Part shown: piece after piece, positions 32,462-44,835 of the stretch | Numbering within the stretch: position 1 is the stretch's first letter | Layout: the number at the start of each line of letters is the position of its first letter | Origin: Alisma plantago-aquatica | Lineage: Eukaryota > Streptophyta > Magnoliopsida > Alismatales > Alismataceae | Reading direction: 5' to 3' | Length of the DNA: 64,000 bases | NCBI GenBank assembly: GCA_963693085.1 | Contig: OY856413.1 | Span: 107,563,501 to 107,627,500 of the forward strand | Program-made: the position numbers and the translations under genes | Notes under the pieces: generated by a model | Database searches by the model: none | Told to the model about the DNA's origin: nothing | Seen by the model: only the letters and a program-made list of their open reading frames with translations

Positions 32462-33740
32462 ATGTCATTGCACTGGGTGCGACTTACCCATGCCTTCTAG
32501 GTGACATGATTCATGGTGTTTTGATGCCCACCAATGTGGTTCACATGATGCCAAGGCTTGTCGACGATGCTTGGAAACATACTACACTGCCATATGGCCA
32601 TCTTGACCGCGACATGATAGGTGATGCAGAAGGTGTCGTGGTTGTGTGGCCCAAATGGGGAGTAGTCTATACTATTGTATGCCAAATTAGATTGTCTTTG
32701 TATCTAATATAATTCACAATTTATACGATATATATATATATTATATATATATATATATATAATGGTCACATGTGATAGTCCATACTAAGGTGGATTTTTT
32801 AGGTCAAGCTCATGATACTAGTATATGTTTGCAAGATGTTGTGGAGATGTTTACTTATGCTTATTTGAATACATCTATGATAGAACTTTGGGTATGGTGA
32901 GATCTTATGGCTAAAAAGCTTGTTTTATGTATGTTGATATGTTTTCTTATGAATTAATGCATACATGACATACATTTTGCTACTACTTGTATAGGGTATG
33001 TACAGAGTTCACACTACCCCATGTGTCATTTCTAGTTCCATCATTGATTAGTTGTGTACATAAAGACCTAGTATCTGTACTGAATACTACTCTACCTCAT
33101 TTAAATATTTTGGTAATGTGAGAAAGGGCGTGATTATGGCTCCTTTCAATGTTGAGTAAGTTTCAATTACTTTGCTTCTGATATTGAATTAAGAATTACA
33201 TTTCTTGTAGATTTTGAGTTTTCTTTTGTTTTCCTTCTTTTCACTTAGGAATAATCATTGGTTGTTGTTGGTATTTCTCCTCGAGATGCTAACTGCATAT
33301 TATCTAGATCTTAAGTGTGACCAAGTGATAGTGGGGATACAAAATGAAAAAGGAATTATTCACATGAGTAAATTTTTATATCCATTAGCATATATTAATT
33401 TCTCCATCATTAATTACATAACTATTTACTAATGCAATTAAATGTGCCACATTAACTTATAGGGGTATAAAAGAATGTAAAAGGTCTGAAGGAAAGGTGG
33501 ATAAGAAAAAGAAAGTGTTAAGTTGGAAGAATGTTGTGGTAGTTGTTTTTTACTCCAATGCATATTTATGCCAACTATGCTTACTTTTATTTATATATAG
33601 TTTGTATGGTGGTAAATTTATGGTGCCATGTACAAGACAATGGTTCAACATGCATATACTATGTGATGCGGTATACAAACCTGATTGTCAGATATGGGGG
33701 CACTATACATCAGCGACATACAAAATGTAATCTATATATA
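32462..33740 (+). pseudogene. Decayed CACTA-associated protein with Ulp1 (C48) protease domain
   Basis: The first exon-like part (32470-32660) reads M-I-H-G-V-L, then G-D-A-E-G-V-V-V-V-W-P-K. This resembles the V-H-G-V-P-L...G-x-x-V-x-W-P domain found in plant CACTA second proteins. Further on, N-N-H-W-L-L-L-V (His near 33256) and Y-Y-L-D-L (Asp near 33307) give two of the three Ulp1 catalytic residues. V-Q-D-N-G-S-T-C-I-Y-Y-V-M-R-Y (Cys near 33651) gives the Gln and the third, with Ile where Gly is usual. Frames are separated by AT-rich intron-like gaps and stops. Ulp1 proteases cut SUMO; the role in transposons is unsettled. This copy is inactive. Confidence 0.65.
32729..32760. repeat. AT microsatellite
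   Basis: A run of (TA)n with one interruption (atatatatatattatatatat). It lies in an intron-like part of the Ulp1 remnant and has no other apparent role. Confidence 0.9.
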
Positions 33741-35067
33741 GTCTTGATCATAATATGTAAATACTCATTTGATAATATGAAAATATAAAATCAAACTCTT
33801 TAATTATGTCATTCTCTTTGTAGATTTTCACATGACGGAGCCCAAAATGAAAGAAGACCTAGACATTATCTAGAACAATGGGAAAATGCCTTCCTTATGG
33901 AAGTAAACTTTACATTCGATTGGGATATAATATGAGTGTTCTAAAGTTTGATATCATTACTACTATATACATGTGGTGCTTATATCTTCTTACAACTTTA
34001 AATTTTATGTGAGTGAATTATCAATGCATATGTGAAAGATGAATATATACATGTGTGTGAATGAATCTGAACATGAATGGATACAATGAGAATTGTGTTT
34101 CTTCATTTATTGAGAATGGAATTGGTGCATATGTGAATGATTATATATACATGTGTGTGAATGAATCAATGTGAATTGTTATAACATGGTTTTTCACATG
34201 TGATTACACATTTGAAATGAAAATATTTGAATAATAAGGATATATTAGAAATTTGATGTGCTTTATTTATAAGTATGTATTTATAGTGCAATTTCTCCTT
34301 TGCAATAATTGTCATGGTTTTTACTGTTCAAAATAGTACAATGATAGATATAATAGTCCAATAATAGATATGGGGAAACCACAGAGAGAATCTAATAATA
34401 AAGTGAATTACCAAAAGTAGTGGATGAATTAGCATTCTACCTATAGAATTATGTGGAATTTTCTAGAAAAGTGGGGTTGAAGGAAACTAATGGATTGGTT
34501 TCATTTTCCACATTGTATTTAATGACAACAGTAATTAAAATAAGAAAATGTCTAAGTTAGGAAGAGAAAATGATTAATTTTGATGCCTTCAATAAATAAA
34601 ATAAGTAGGAAACTTGGAGACTAAGAAAAACATTTTTTAGTTGTGCATCTTGTACTCAATAGTCTACACCTAGATATAAGTGCTAAATACTTTCCTTTAA
34701 GATTTATGATTAAAAGGAATAAATAAGTGTGAGATATGAATTATTGACATTTTTCTAAAGTGAAAGTATTATTGAGTTAATACATATAAATGTCATGATT
34801 TTCCTTCCTAATAGGAATACAAGGCGTGACCCTCTACTTATCATGTAGCCCAGTGGCTGTTTGATCAAGATTGGGTGACGTGAGGGTCATCACCTACCAC
34901 ACTCCCAAATAGGAAAGGGAAACTATTCACCCGAGTCAATAACTCCTCGTTCCTCGCACTAGACTCCACTTCATCGCAAAATAAGCGCACCAATGAATGT
35001 GTCTTAAAAAACCAAAGTAGAAAAACATCGAATGGAGGCAAAATCATAGCTTGTGGACCAAGAAAGG

Positions 35068-38000
35068 TGTAAGGAGTGGGACACGAGAAGGGATCCAATT
35101 CCTAATAAATCAAATAAAAAGGAAACATCACATATATCATACACCACTACAATTGTTTTCTAGAAGGGATGACAACCAATTATTCAAAATGTATGTTTCA
35201 TGAATCTAAATGTAGTAGAACAATACAGACCATCTAACTATTACAAAACTTGGTATTGTCACTATCCTTCACCATGCAGGTGAAACATATGAAAACTAAC
35301 TATACTAAAGGATCAGCATAGGGTCATCTAACCAGCTCGAGAAAGTCTCCCAAAAGGTTGATCTTTACTTTATGAGGTCCTAATCAAATATGGTTTTCTT
35401 CTCCTAGACCTACACTTGGGGTTGGAAGCATAACCAAGCAAGAGGAGAAAAGTAGATACATAAGAAAAATGCTAGTATGAACATGCTAAATGGAGTATTC
35501 AGAAACATTATGAAATAAAGGAAGCCAAATAAACAAGGCTTACCAAAGGAAAAGGACATGAATACCTAACTTGGCATAAAAGAACATGAATTTCAAAACA
35601 TAATAAACAAGATGGATACTTGCCATTAAAACAATAAAAAAGTTGTGCCGCAAAAGCACATATTAATTTTGGGCACAAAATCCATCACTATAATATCAAT
35701 CTGCATGCATGTGAGATAAACATAATACTAGAATAATATAAATAACAATGAAGGACTAGGCTCACAACCTTGTAACCCAATAGAGTATGACACACAATTA
35801 TCTCCCCAGTATATATAAAAGCAGGCACAAAACTTGGGTATAGGGCACACAACCTATGTCCCAAAAACATAACATGGGCACACAACCCAGAAACCAATGT
35901 AATTCACTACTGTAGGGCTACTGAATCACAAGTAATGCAAAATTGTAGAGGCAAGTATAAAGTTTAGTCTTTTATAGAAATCTAACCTATCAGAAAATTG
36001 AGAAAATCCACGCAAGCAAAGTTTATCCATACGAGTGAGATGGGCTCATTAAGATGGCCCAATACCCGGGGTCCATGGGTTAGCATGATGCTAGACACAT
36101 GACTCATCATGGTGGAGTAAACAAATAAGGGCGAAAAGGCCATTTTGCCCCTAGAGGTGCAAGCCAAACAAAGAGGAAATGAAGGCACAAGGGAGAAAAA
36201 GAACATAGGGAATTCATCAACTTCTTCCCTATGCTTCCACAACATGACTATGAAGTAGCTCTAGATAGTGAAATATACTAGATTCTATTGGAATCAAAGC
36301 ATCTTGTGATCACCCCAATTCACATCACAAAGGCTAGAAGAAGGGATCGACCACTTGCCTGAGTTTGAAAACTACTGATAATTATGACGAACTCCATTCC
36401 ACAGTTAGTTGTAGGCTGAAGTCCAGGAGAAGATGAGAATAGACTAGCAAGCGAGAAAATAAGGGGAAAAGCATGAAGGGACGAGTTTGACAAAGATGCC
36501 AGAGTCCAAAAGAGGTTTCTAGTTGTTCAAAAGAGTACCCAAAGCTCTCACCGAAAGCACACAAACATGAAGGCACCTACAACTAGTTGACATGGAAAAA
36601 GGTCAATTTGCACGACAATCGAGGATGTACAAAGGAAGATGGTGGATCTAGGAAGATTACCACCAAACTGATTGGGATTTCTTGGTCGAAGATGCTCTGT
36701 AGGATGCAAGGTAGCCGAAGAAGAAGTTAAACCTTGGGTAGCAATACCCTTCTCCTCTAGTCAAATTGAAAGTAGAGGAGGATCGTACAAGTGTTGGGGT
36801 TGGTATCTTAGGTTGTTAGGTATATATATAGGTGAACTAGGCATGGTTTGAAAGTCATGAGAGGGAGAAGACATAAAGTCCAAATTGGGCATTTATTTGA
36901 AAGGGAAAATATGTCTTGAAACATAGATCGATAGGTTCAGAATCTGCTCATTAAGTTAAAGCATGAGAAGTCTCGAACAATCGTCAAGTGATGAGAGAGA
37001 AAAGTTAGAGAGAAGATTTGAGGTGGCTAGTTTGTTTCCTTTTTTTGACTTAGGGCTGAATACGAAGCATGCATCGTCCTGTCAATATTGGACAGTTAGC
37101 CCTACCACTTGCATCCATGAATAATCAAGGAAATCTATGACTGGGAGCTTTAGTAAATAAATGAAATCAACACATAATAGAGATATAAATTTGACACTTT
37201 AGAAAAATATTAAAGTTTAATTAAGTTCCCTTTTTAAACTTATTTGAGGGCCCAAACAAAGTGAAAATAAAGCAAAATTGGACCACAAGACTAATTATGA
37301 CATGTTGGTTCTAGTTTTTGAATTAGATTTTCCTTTTGAAGATATTTCATATTTTATTTAATGACTTTAGATTATATCATATATTTTCTTTTCTTTAATG
37401 AATTCAACGCATCTAGAAATACCCAAGAGAGGTGATACTTTTCCTACAAGCAAACTTATACATGAGGAATACAATTTTACAATTAATTTTCCTTTTTGGG
37501 GTGATTTAATATGTTATTTATTGTTTGGACTTTGTTTTACATTCTCTCTCTTAAACTACACTAGGATAGATAAGTTTGTCCAAATAAGATGAAAAATCAC
37601 ACATAGGCTAGTTTTGGTATGTAGATTTTGAATTGATCTTTATTTCCAACTTTAAATTTTTTTAGTAATTTCTAATACTTTTTGCATTTTCTCATATTTT
37701 GGTTTCCAAAAATAATTAAGATAATCATTATTATGCAAATAATGTGAAACTTGCCAACTAAGGAAATTGGGACCCAAAGAACATATTTTGACTATTATAT
37801 TTTTATTTTGAGATTTCTTTTTATGAATTATAACACCTTTAAAATTTTCAACACATTACCATAGTTTTTATTCCAAATATTATATCTATATTATCAACAC
37901 TTACTTCATCAAGTCCTATTAATTTACATTGTTATAAAAGAGTTATATATTATTACTATACAAAAAATTCCACATATTACTTATTTTTCATATTATGTCC

Positions 38001-38278
38001 ATGAATTCCATATTTATTTAAATTATAGGATATTATAATTATTTATTAAAATGGAGTACCATTTGTTACTAGAAAGTATATTATTTATATTAATTTAGCC
38101 ACTATTTAAAGAAAATATATGTAACATATTTTATGTTTTTATTTACATGTTGGCACATAATTATTTTATCATCAAAATGTGTCTTAGTTTTTATCCTTGT
38201 TTGGTCACATCGAAGGAACTAATCGACTAGACTTCCAATCCTGGAATAGGACATGACTCTAGGTTCTGGTTTGTTACA
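35068..38278 (-). mobile_element. Solo LTR (3211 bp) inserted in element D 5' LTR
   Basis: The insert starts TGTAAGG and ends GTTACA on the plus strand. It is flanked by a perfect 5-bp duplication AAAGG (35063-35067 and 38279-38283). Element D's 3' LTR shows the empty site. Read on the minus strand it starts TGTAACAAACC, a typical LTR head, and has a TATATATATA box at 36821-36830 about 1.45 kb in. No primer site, polypurine tract or internal coding region is visible, so a single LTR left by LTR-LTR recombination is the simplest reading. I do not recognise the family and saw no gene inside. Confidence 0.8.
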
Positions 38279-39081
38279 AAAGGATTCTCATCTTTACCCC
38301 TTTCTCACCCAGTTTGTAAAATCATTGATTGTACCCCTACAGTGCATAAATATACCTCCATCTACTTCACCTTGGGTCCTAGGATGCAAGAGACATGACC
38401 CTAGTCTAGGAATCTCGGTTCCCTCTCCCATTCTATACTTCACTGGCAAGCCTCTCTACCACGGACCATGCTGTAGGCAAACTATGTTACTTGGGAGAGT
38501 AGACTTGAGACCATCGTTGGATCGTGGTCATACTTTGACCAAACTAGATCTGACAAAATGGAACTTATCAAAAACTAGAGGTGGGTTGAGTGGACGGGAT
38601 GACCTAGCGCCGTGCGATCTAAACCTTTGTCAGTGGCGACTAAAGATCTGATTTTTGAACTTTTCCCAATAATAGGTAATTCCTCGACCCATCTGACCAA
38701 TAAATAAAAAAAAGTTCTACTTTGCAAAATTGATTAAACATTTGTTCGTTGTCTAAAAGTTACAAGAAAATAGTGCTTTTAGATAAAAAAATGCAAGGAT
38801 TTTTATAAAAATAATTTCAAGACCTGAATTTGTATGAAATTTCAAAAGTTCCTAAAGTTGCTAACTTTAATGTATTAAAATCATGGAAACCCTAATTTTC
38901 TTGTTCGTAATTAATATAATTTTCTTAAATTACATTAATTGATAAAATTTAGTCTTTTGTGATAAAAAGGACATATTTCACTTAAATTTTGATTAATATT
39001 GCATATAACATAAGATTAGGGTTTGTAAGTTCAAAAGACATCAAATGTGATAATTAGGATTTGGAAAGCCAAAACATTAAT

Positions 39082-39370
39082 TATAACATTCGGGCCCACT
39101 GCCCTAGGCTCTAGTAGAGTTTTAGGAATGACGACTGGCCCCACAGACCACCACTAGCCTTAACTGCGTGCTTTGTCCACTCACGCGCAAGCCAGGATCA
39201 ACTTCACGACTGGTCACCCATCCTAGTACTACTCCAAGCTGAGCACGCTTAACTATGGAGTTATTTAGTGGTGGGCTCCCAGAAAAGGAGGTGCACCTTG
39301 GTGATATGGGTAGTCCAATCATTCCTTTTAAGATCGTCTTATCCAAGGCCTCAAATTCTGGGACGTTACA
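39082..39370 (-). repeat. Cassandra 3' LTR (minus-strand sense)
   Basis: 289 bp, nearly identical to the copy at 39680-39968. Its terminal tgtaac has decayed to tataac on the plus strand. It includes the 5S-like block at 39205-39262. Confidence 0.9.
39205..39262 (-). ncRNA. 5S rRNA-derived segment in Cassandra 3' LTR
   Basis: The minus strand reads aactcc-tagttaagcgtgct, then gtagtactaggatgggtgacc. These are the 5S rRNA internal promoter region (A box and C box) and its surroundings. It is part of the LTR, not a genomic 5S gene. In the Cassandra family such segments can be transcribed by RNA polymerase III. Confidence 0.88.
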
Positions 39371-39380
39371 ATCTCCCCCA
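39371..39380 (-). other. Polypurine tract of the Cassandra TRIM
   Basis: atctccccca on the plus strand, i.e. tgggggagat on the minus strand, directly precedes the 3' LTR. It matches the usual plus-strand primer position. Confidence 0.75.
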
Positions 39381-39665
39381 CTTAGACTATTGACGTCCTC
39401 ATCAAGGCTCAACTATATGGCCTCATAATCTTTCCCCATTTCAGTGTACACCCAAATGTCCCATGTACACCCAGCTCCCGGCCATCGCTACCAACGCAAG
39501 GGTGGCTCCATCAACTCAGATAGCCCTTTCCAACATGCCTGGATACTACCAGCACATGGGTGGCTCCATCAACTCGGATAGCCCTTTCCAACATGCGTGG
39601 ACCGCACGACTCAAAGACTGGCATGCCACAGGCCCATGTGGGCCCCAACTACCGGAGGGGAATGG

Positions 39666-39677
39666 GCTCTGATACCA
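39666..39677 (-). other. Primer-binding site of the Cassandra TRIM
   Basis: gctctgatacca is the reverse complement of TGGTATCAGAGC (initiator tRNA-Met type), two bases from the LTR at 39680. It sets the element on the minus strand. Confidence 0.93.
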
Positions 39678-39679
39678 TT

Positions 39680-39968
39680 TGTAACATTCGAGCCCACTAC
39701 CCTAGGCTCTAGTAGAGTTTGAGGAATGACGTCTGGCCCCACAGACCACCACTAGCCTTAACTGCGCGCTTTGTCCACTCACACGCAAGCCAGGATCAAC
39801 TTCCCGACTGGTCACCCATCCTAGTACTACTCCAAGCTGAGCACGCTTAACTATGGATTTATTTAGTGATGGGCTCCTGGAAAAGGAGGTGCACCTTGGT
39901 GATATGGGTAGTCCAATAATTCCTTTTAAGATCGTCTTATCCAAGGCCTCAAATCCTGGGACGTTACA
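39680..39968 (-). repeat. Cassandra 5' LTR (minus-strand sense)
   Basis: 289 bp with intact TGTAAC...TTACA ends. The 5S-derived block lies at about 39804-39860, with gtagtactaggatgggtgacc conserved and one change in the upstream 'aactcc' part (aaatcc). Confidence 0.92.
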
Positions 39969-40959
39969 CTAATGAAGCCATAATTTGACCCCAAAACCCT
40001 AACTTCGAACCCAAGTAAGTCTTAATGATAGATTTTGAACAAAATAACAATGTTTGGGTGTTACACATTAATTTCTGGGTGATTACTTATTTAATCTCAA
40101 CTGCTTTTATATACTTGGAAATTTTGATCTCTTCTGAGAAAGGTATACTATTACACCTATGATTACTCACCTTAATTGACTTCCATGATTTCTCAGATGT
40201 TTTCCTGGTTGGATTGCAATTGAATGCTTGGAAGTTTCTTTACATATTGCAACCTATAAAGTAACTATGGGTATCATCTTATATGAATGTAACTTGCTCA
40301 AACCTTGTCTCATCTCTAGTGAAATAAAGAGCATGGGGTGAATAAAGTCATCATGGGGATGACTGGTGAACAAGCCTAAAAAATCACCTCAGTCCAAGAA
40401 AGGAAGACATATATTATGAAATGTCCATTACAGGGACCAAACACTTATAAGTGGGTTCCCATAAAGAGGGGGAACACCATTGAGAAAAGAAGATAAGTGT
40501 GGTGAGGTTAACATAAGAAAATGCTTATTCAATTTTGCAATCATAATTGTTACTATCTCTGATTATATTTTACAGCTATATGTTATTTTGTTACCCCCAC
40601 ATACAAGTATAACATGTTATATTGACTGTGTTTTTGTTTCACAATGTTTTAGGATAAACCACTATTAATTTGAAAAACTTACATCCTAAGAAGAAGACAC
40701 CAAAAGGAAATATGATTAAAGTTAATAAGGAGGATTTCATTAGTTAGTTTTATTTCATGTCACAAACACTAGATTTCTATATCATGTAACTACTTTTTGG
40801 AGAATTTATCTTTCTTATTGTATGAAACTCATTTCTCATGCAATGAAACTTATAATTATCTTTGATTAATTGATAAACATGGATCCTATAACATGATAAT
40901 GGATCTTCCATCTTGGTCCTCCTTGATTGGGGAAAATAGGGGAACCATGTCCTTACATT

Positions 40960-40971
40960 TGGTATTAGAGC
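40960..40971 (+). other. Primer-binding site of element D
   Basis: TGGTATTAGAGC differs by one base (C to T) from the initiator tRNA-Met complement. It begins two bases after the LTR end at 40957, and fixes D on the plus strand. Confidence 0.85.
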
Positions 40972-43900
40972 TAGGTTTACCATTTAAACTTTAGCAATTA
41001 TTAAAATTTTAAATTTTTGTAGTGCCTAAGGGAATATTAGAGTGTTTTCTAAAGACAATGGTGTCTATAAGGGACCACAACCCAGGGGATTGAAAAAATT
41101 TAATCTACACTGCTAATTAGCTTACGAGGACTCCCATGCCCGTGCATCATGCCTGGCTAAAGTTGGATGATTTCACTCAAAATAAAATACATCTAGGATT
41201 TCTTCTCATCCCAAATTTCTTCACTTCGCAACCTATTGCTTAATATATCCTAAAGATACTTTCCTCCTCATCTCAAGGTAGGGTTTTGAGAGGAAGTAAT
41301 ATTAAGCCACCTTTTGCCAATTAATGTACAATTATGTGGAAATAATGATCAATTGAAGAAAATGTTTTATGGGTTAAGGTAAATCCTGCATGCACTAGGG
41401 TTTATTTAGAAAACCCTAGGGGGTGAAGGAAAATATATAAACCCTTAGAGGTAGGGTGTAGTCTCTGACCCTAACCCTAACCGTACCTCTGGGTCATGGG
41501 AGTGGTTGAGGGGTGCATAAACCCTACCCATAAAAACCTTACACAATGGATAGAGAAATAAGGAACTAATGAGTTGGGATACCTTAGTTTATCCATGCAT
41601 GCAAGTACATACATTAAGGCTTGCATGATACATGTGAAAGGATTGGATATACATGTGAAAGATAAACAATGAATGGTTGCATAACCATTAGTGCAACTTT
41701 TAGAAATGGTGTCCCCACCTGGGGTGGGTGAACCCTAGAGAGGGGAAAATATCTATCAGAGAGATAACATCGTAAACTAAAAGGTTAATTTGTGACTAGA
41801 AAGTTTGTACTCCTTCTGGTAGGCAGCGTAATAGGAAGTACCTCCTGACACGAGTACGAGAAAGTACAAGTGAGGGGCATCGAGTTAAAAGGGGTATTAG
41901 TTCTAGACCATATGCCTAAAGCCTTATTGGAATACGTAATAGGTAAAATGGATGAGGTGAGTTTAGTTTTATTTAATGAGATAATATGGGTATTGGTGAC
42001 CTCAGTGGGATTAGAAAGTTTGACTTTAGGATTGACAAAAGATTAGAGGATGCAAGTATGTTTACATCTTCTACAATAAGTAAATATGAGATGTGAATCT
42101 GCAAGATCCTCAATCTCTTCTAAAAAGGGGGACCTATAGTGTTAGGACAAGACATGATGTTAACTCTAGAGAGAGTGGGAACCAGATAGAGAAGGTTAGG
42201 AACCTAGATTCCAAGATATGAGGAATTATAAGAAATATTCATGGTGATATGTCTAAAACTAGGCTACCCCTGAGTTAATGATTTGAGTTGCTAATGCACT
42301 ATTACTAAAGGCTTGTTGTACCTTAGATGTCCTTGGAGGATCAAATCCTAGAGACCAAAAGGAGGTTGTTTACATATATGAGTATATGTTATGATTACCT
42401 ACCGTTTAAGTAAGGGAGAGAGAATCCCAATACCTTGGAGAAGGACAAGAATGATAGTAAAGCCTCATGCCCAGGTTGTTGATTCCTCTCTAGGACTAGT
42501 GGTGGTTTATAAGAAAGAGAAATTTGGTTAAGAGTATCCCAAAAATAAAGATCTAAAAAGAGAATGTCATATAATGAATTGGTTTGATATGTACTTGAGT
42601 GGGTACATCATAAGGAGTTGATGACTCACCATAAGGAGGTAAAACTAGGGATCTTAGACCAAATAGGGGAAAATGATCCTAGTGCACATAATACACATAG
42701 AGTTGAGTGGGATTATACAGTTTGAGTATGCATCACTCAGATATGAGAACCGCACTTGAACTTTTGATATACGTTGAACAAGCCACTGATGCAAGTTGGT
42801 TTAGCACATGCACAATACCATATATATGTATGCAACTGATCTGACCTAGAGAGTTGATGTATGGGTGTGACCTAATGGAAGACTTAGAAATGGTTTAATA
42901 GGTTCCTTATATAAAATTAGTTGGCCATATGCATGACATATGATAAAATGGAGTAATTATCTAACCACAAGATGAACCTATAATAAAGATTGTAGCTTAA
43001 TTCAAGAAAGTAAAATGAGATAATGCTCAGGATAATAATGAGATTTTGGTTGACATGAGGGATGTGTGGTATATAAATTTGTCTTCTGCAAAGTATGATC
43101 TATCTCTTACTAGCCTAATACATAGTATGGATCGTATTTCATGAGTACATAGTATCTGGCATATACTATTAAATAAAATATTTTTTCCTATAGACCTGAA
43201 CATAAGAAACATAATATATCATTTCCATTATGTCTAAACGCTTAAACTTTTGGTAGTGACCTAACTCATGGGTGGTATATCACATGATATAATGATATAA
43301 CTCTCAAACACATGGATGATGTAATGGAATCTATTCCAAAAAGGCATGTACTCTCCCGGTGGTATAAATTTTAGTTCAAATGTGATTTTGTGCTCATTGG
43401 TATTGCCAAGTGTTAGTTTTTTCTTGTCTGGGGATAGAACCTACCCTAGAATGGTGAATTCACAAATCAATTTAAGAATTGAAGTAAACTGAAATGTCAC
43501 TTAAAGAATGAGAGATTAAGTGCATAAAGCATGAAAGAACTTATATTGAGTATGATTATTTCGACCCATGAATGTTGTCTCTAAGGGACATGAGGAAAAG
43601 TCATCATTGAAGTGACCAATAAAAATGGGAACAAGCATGAACGGGAAAGGTCACCATGAGCCCAATGAAGGGACATAAAGTGATCTATGTGTTCCCTAAG
43701 AGATGAAGGAAATTTGTGTAGATTAATTATAAAGAAAATACTATGCTTGGATATTATTACATAAACCTCAAGTAAAATATGTAATGAAATAGAATAAAGT
43801 TATGACATCTCAATGAATCCTTTGGGAAGGGTAGGACCCAAAATCAACCCTAAGATCAAGTAGGATGATTGAAGGTACCTAAGATTTGTGATATCTGACG

Positions 43901-44489
43901 GATGACCATGTCCCAAGTGTATAAGGCCCCTTGGGGGCCAAGAGGAGATCATTCCAAAGGTACTTATGTCCTAGAAATCTTTAGGGGATTACTAATGCTA
44001 ATGAGAGATGAGATGTAGTGAAAAGGATACATGAAGTCATGTGATGATGTTTGAATAAGAATCCTTGAAAGAGCTATGCTTAGACTCAGAAATAATGTGA
44101 AAATCTTCTCCCATATGATTGCACATGATTAATAAAATTGTGGTATTCATGGTTTGTAAAATGACTCAACCTTAATTCAAAATTTAGAAATGATGTATGA
44201 ATGCACTTTATCTACTTTTGGAATGGGATGAGCTTTGTATTTGAACTGCAACCAAATACTTATTTCATCTTGTTATGATTGTGAGAGATTGCGCAAACAT
44301 ATGCTAGGCTTAAAATAGGTTTATGAGAAAATGAGTACCTAAGTTGAAATCTAAATGGCATAATCTAGAGTTTTAATTGTTACCTCATTCTTATGAGATG
44401 ATAATGGATAAAGGGTTTGGAAACCTAGGTAAACAAGGTAGTTGTCAAGTGAAATTGAAATTATAAATGGATATATACATACCAAGTGG
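40972..44489 (+). pseudogene. Element D internal region, heavily decayed
   Basis: This is where gag, protease, RT, RNase H and the first part of integrase should lie. All frames are broken at short intervals and I could not place any domain with confidence. Weak echoes of pol (for example V-V-V-Y-K-K-E near 42505) are not enough for a call. The position between primer site and integrase tail, rather than the sequence, assigns it to element D. Confidence 0.55.
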
Positions 44490-44821
44490 ATTGACTTTTA
44501 CATTTAAGACTCAATGTCAAGAGGTAGTCTGTTTGCATGATGTATTCCATGTATCCAATCTGAAGCACTATGTGAGGGATCCTACTCATGTGCTGAACAT
44601 TGAAGCTATTGTACTCCAAGGAAGATTGACATACTCTAAGTAACATGTGAGGATAATATACACTAAGGAGAATGATCTCAAGAATAAAAGATAATGGTGG
44701 GAAAGGTTCTTTGGAAGAACCATGGCGGGGATAAAGACACATGAGAGCTAAAGATAGAAATGCAAAAGTGTCATCCTAGATTTTTTGTATGATTAGTTGA
44801 ACTTTGAGGACAAAATTCCTA
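44490..44821 (+). pseudogene. Element D: integrase C-terminal segment
   Basis: From 44542 the frame reads V-F-H-V-S-N-L-K-H-Y-V-R-D-P-T-H-V-L, then L-T-Y-S-K-stop and V-R-I-I-Y-T-K-E-N. This matches the V-F-H-V-S-x-L-R-K-Y-x-x-D-P-x-H-V-L tail of Ty3/gypsy integrase and the start of a chromodomain-like segment. Several stops follow. It ends at L-N-F-E-D-K-I-P-T-R, which merges into the polypurine tract, as is common in the superfamily. Confidence 0.8.
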
Positions 44822-44835
44822 CAAGAGGGAAAGGA
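44822..44835 (+). other. Polypurine tract of element D
   Basis: caagagggaaagga followed by the LTR start TGTTATAAC at 44836. The preceding gaggacaaaattcct is the usual chromovirus lead-in. Confidence 0.8.

Larger units (their letters stand above)
32144..34176 (+). mobile_element. CACTA-like transposon, left remnant
   Basis: Between element C's LTR and element D, this stretch holds the Ulp1-type protein remnant (32462-33740) and AT-rich intron-like or spacer DNA. It ends in a pair of ~40-bp direct repeats (gcatatgtgaa...gtgtgtgaatgaatc) near 34026 and 34128. The matching 3' end, with subterminal repeats, is at 54391-55109 beyond element D. The 5' terminus and a transposase were not recognised. 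Confidence 0.55.
39082..39968 (-). mobile_element. Cassandra-type TRIM retrotransposon (887 bp)
   Basis: Two 289-bp LTRs (39082-39370 and 39680-39968) flank a 309-bp interior with no coding capacity. On the minus strand the LTR starts TGTAACGTCCC and ends ATGTTACA. The primer site is next to the right-hand LTR and a purine tract next to the left-hand LTR. Each LTR contains a 5S rRNA-derived segment, the hallmark of Cassandra elements. Target duplication is CTAAT on the right and TTAAT on the left; the empty site in D's 3' LTR reads ccctaatgaa. The interior has a ~60-bp partial tandem duplication (gggtggctccatcaactc at ~39498 and ~39559). Confidence 0.93.
34177..40957 (+). repeat. Element D 5' LTR, interrupted by a solo LTR and a Cassandra TRIM
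   Basis: Three segments match the 3' LTR in order: 34177-35067 with 44836-45660, 38279-39081 with about 45660-46240 and 51743 onward, and 39969-40957 with the rest of the 3' LTR to 54390. The gaps are the insertions at 35068-38278 and 39082-39968. The TATA position reads CATAAATA (38345-38352), whereas the 3' LTR keeps TATAAATA. Confidence 0.87.

Noticed and set aside
38253..38651. 132-codon plus-strand frame
   Set aside because: It crosses the solo-LTR/element D junction at 38278, so it cannot be an ancestral gene, and no motif is present.
39205..39262. Possible genuine 5S rRNA gene
   Set aside because: Only part of the 5S sequence is present, with changes, and it is within both LTRs of a TRIM, so it is element-borne.
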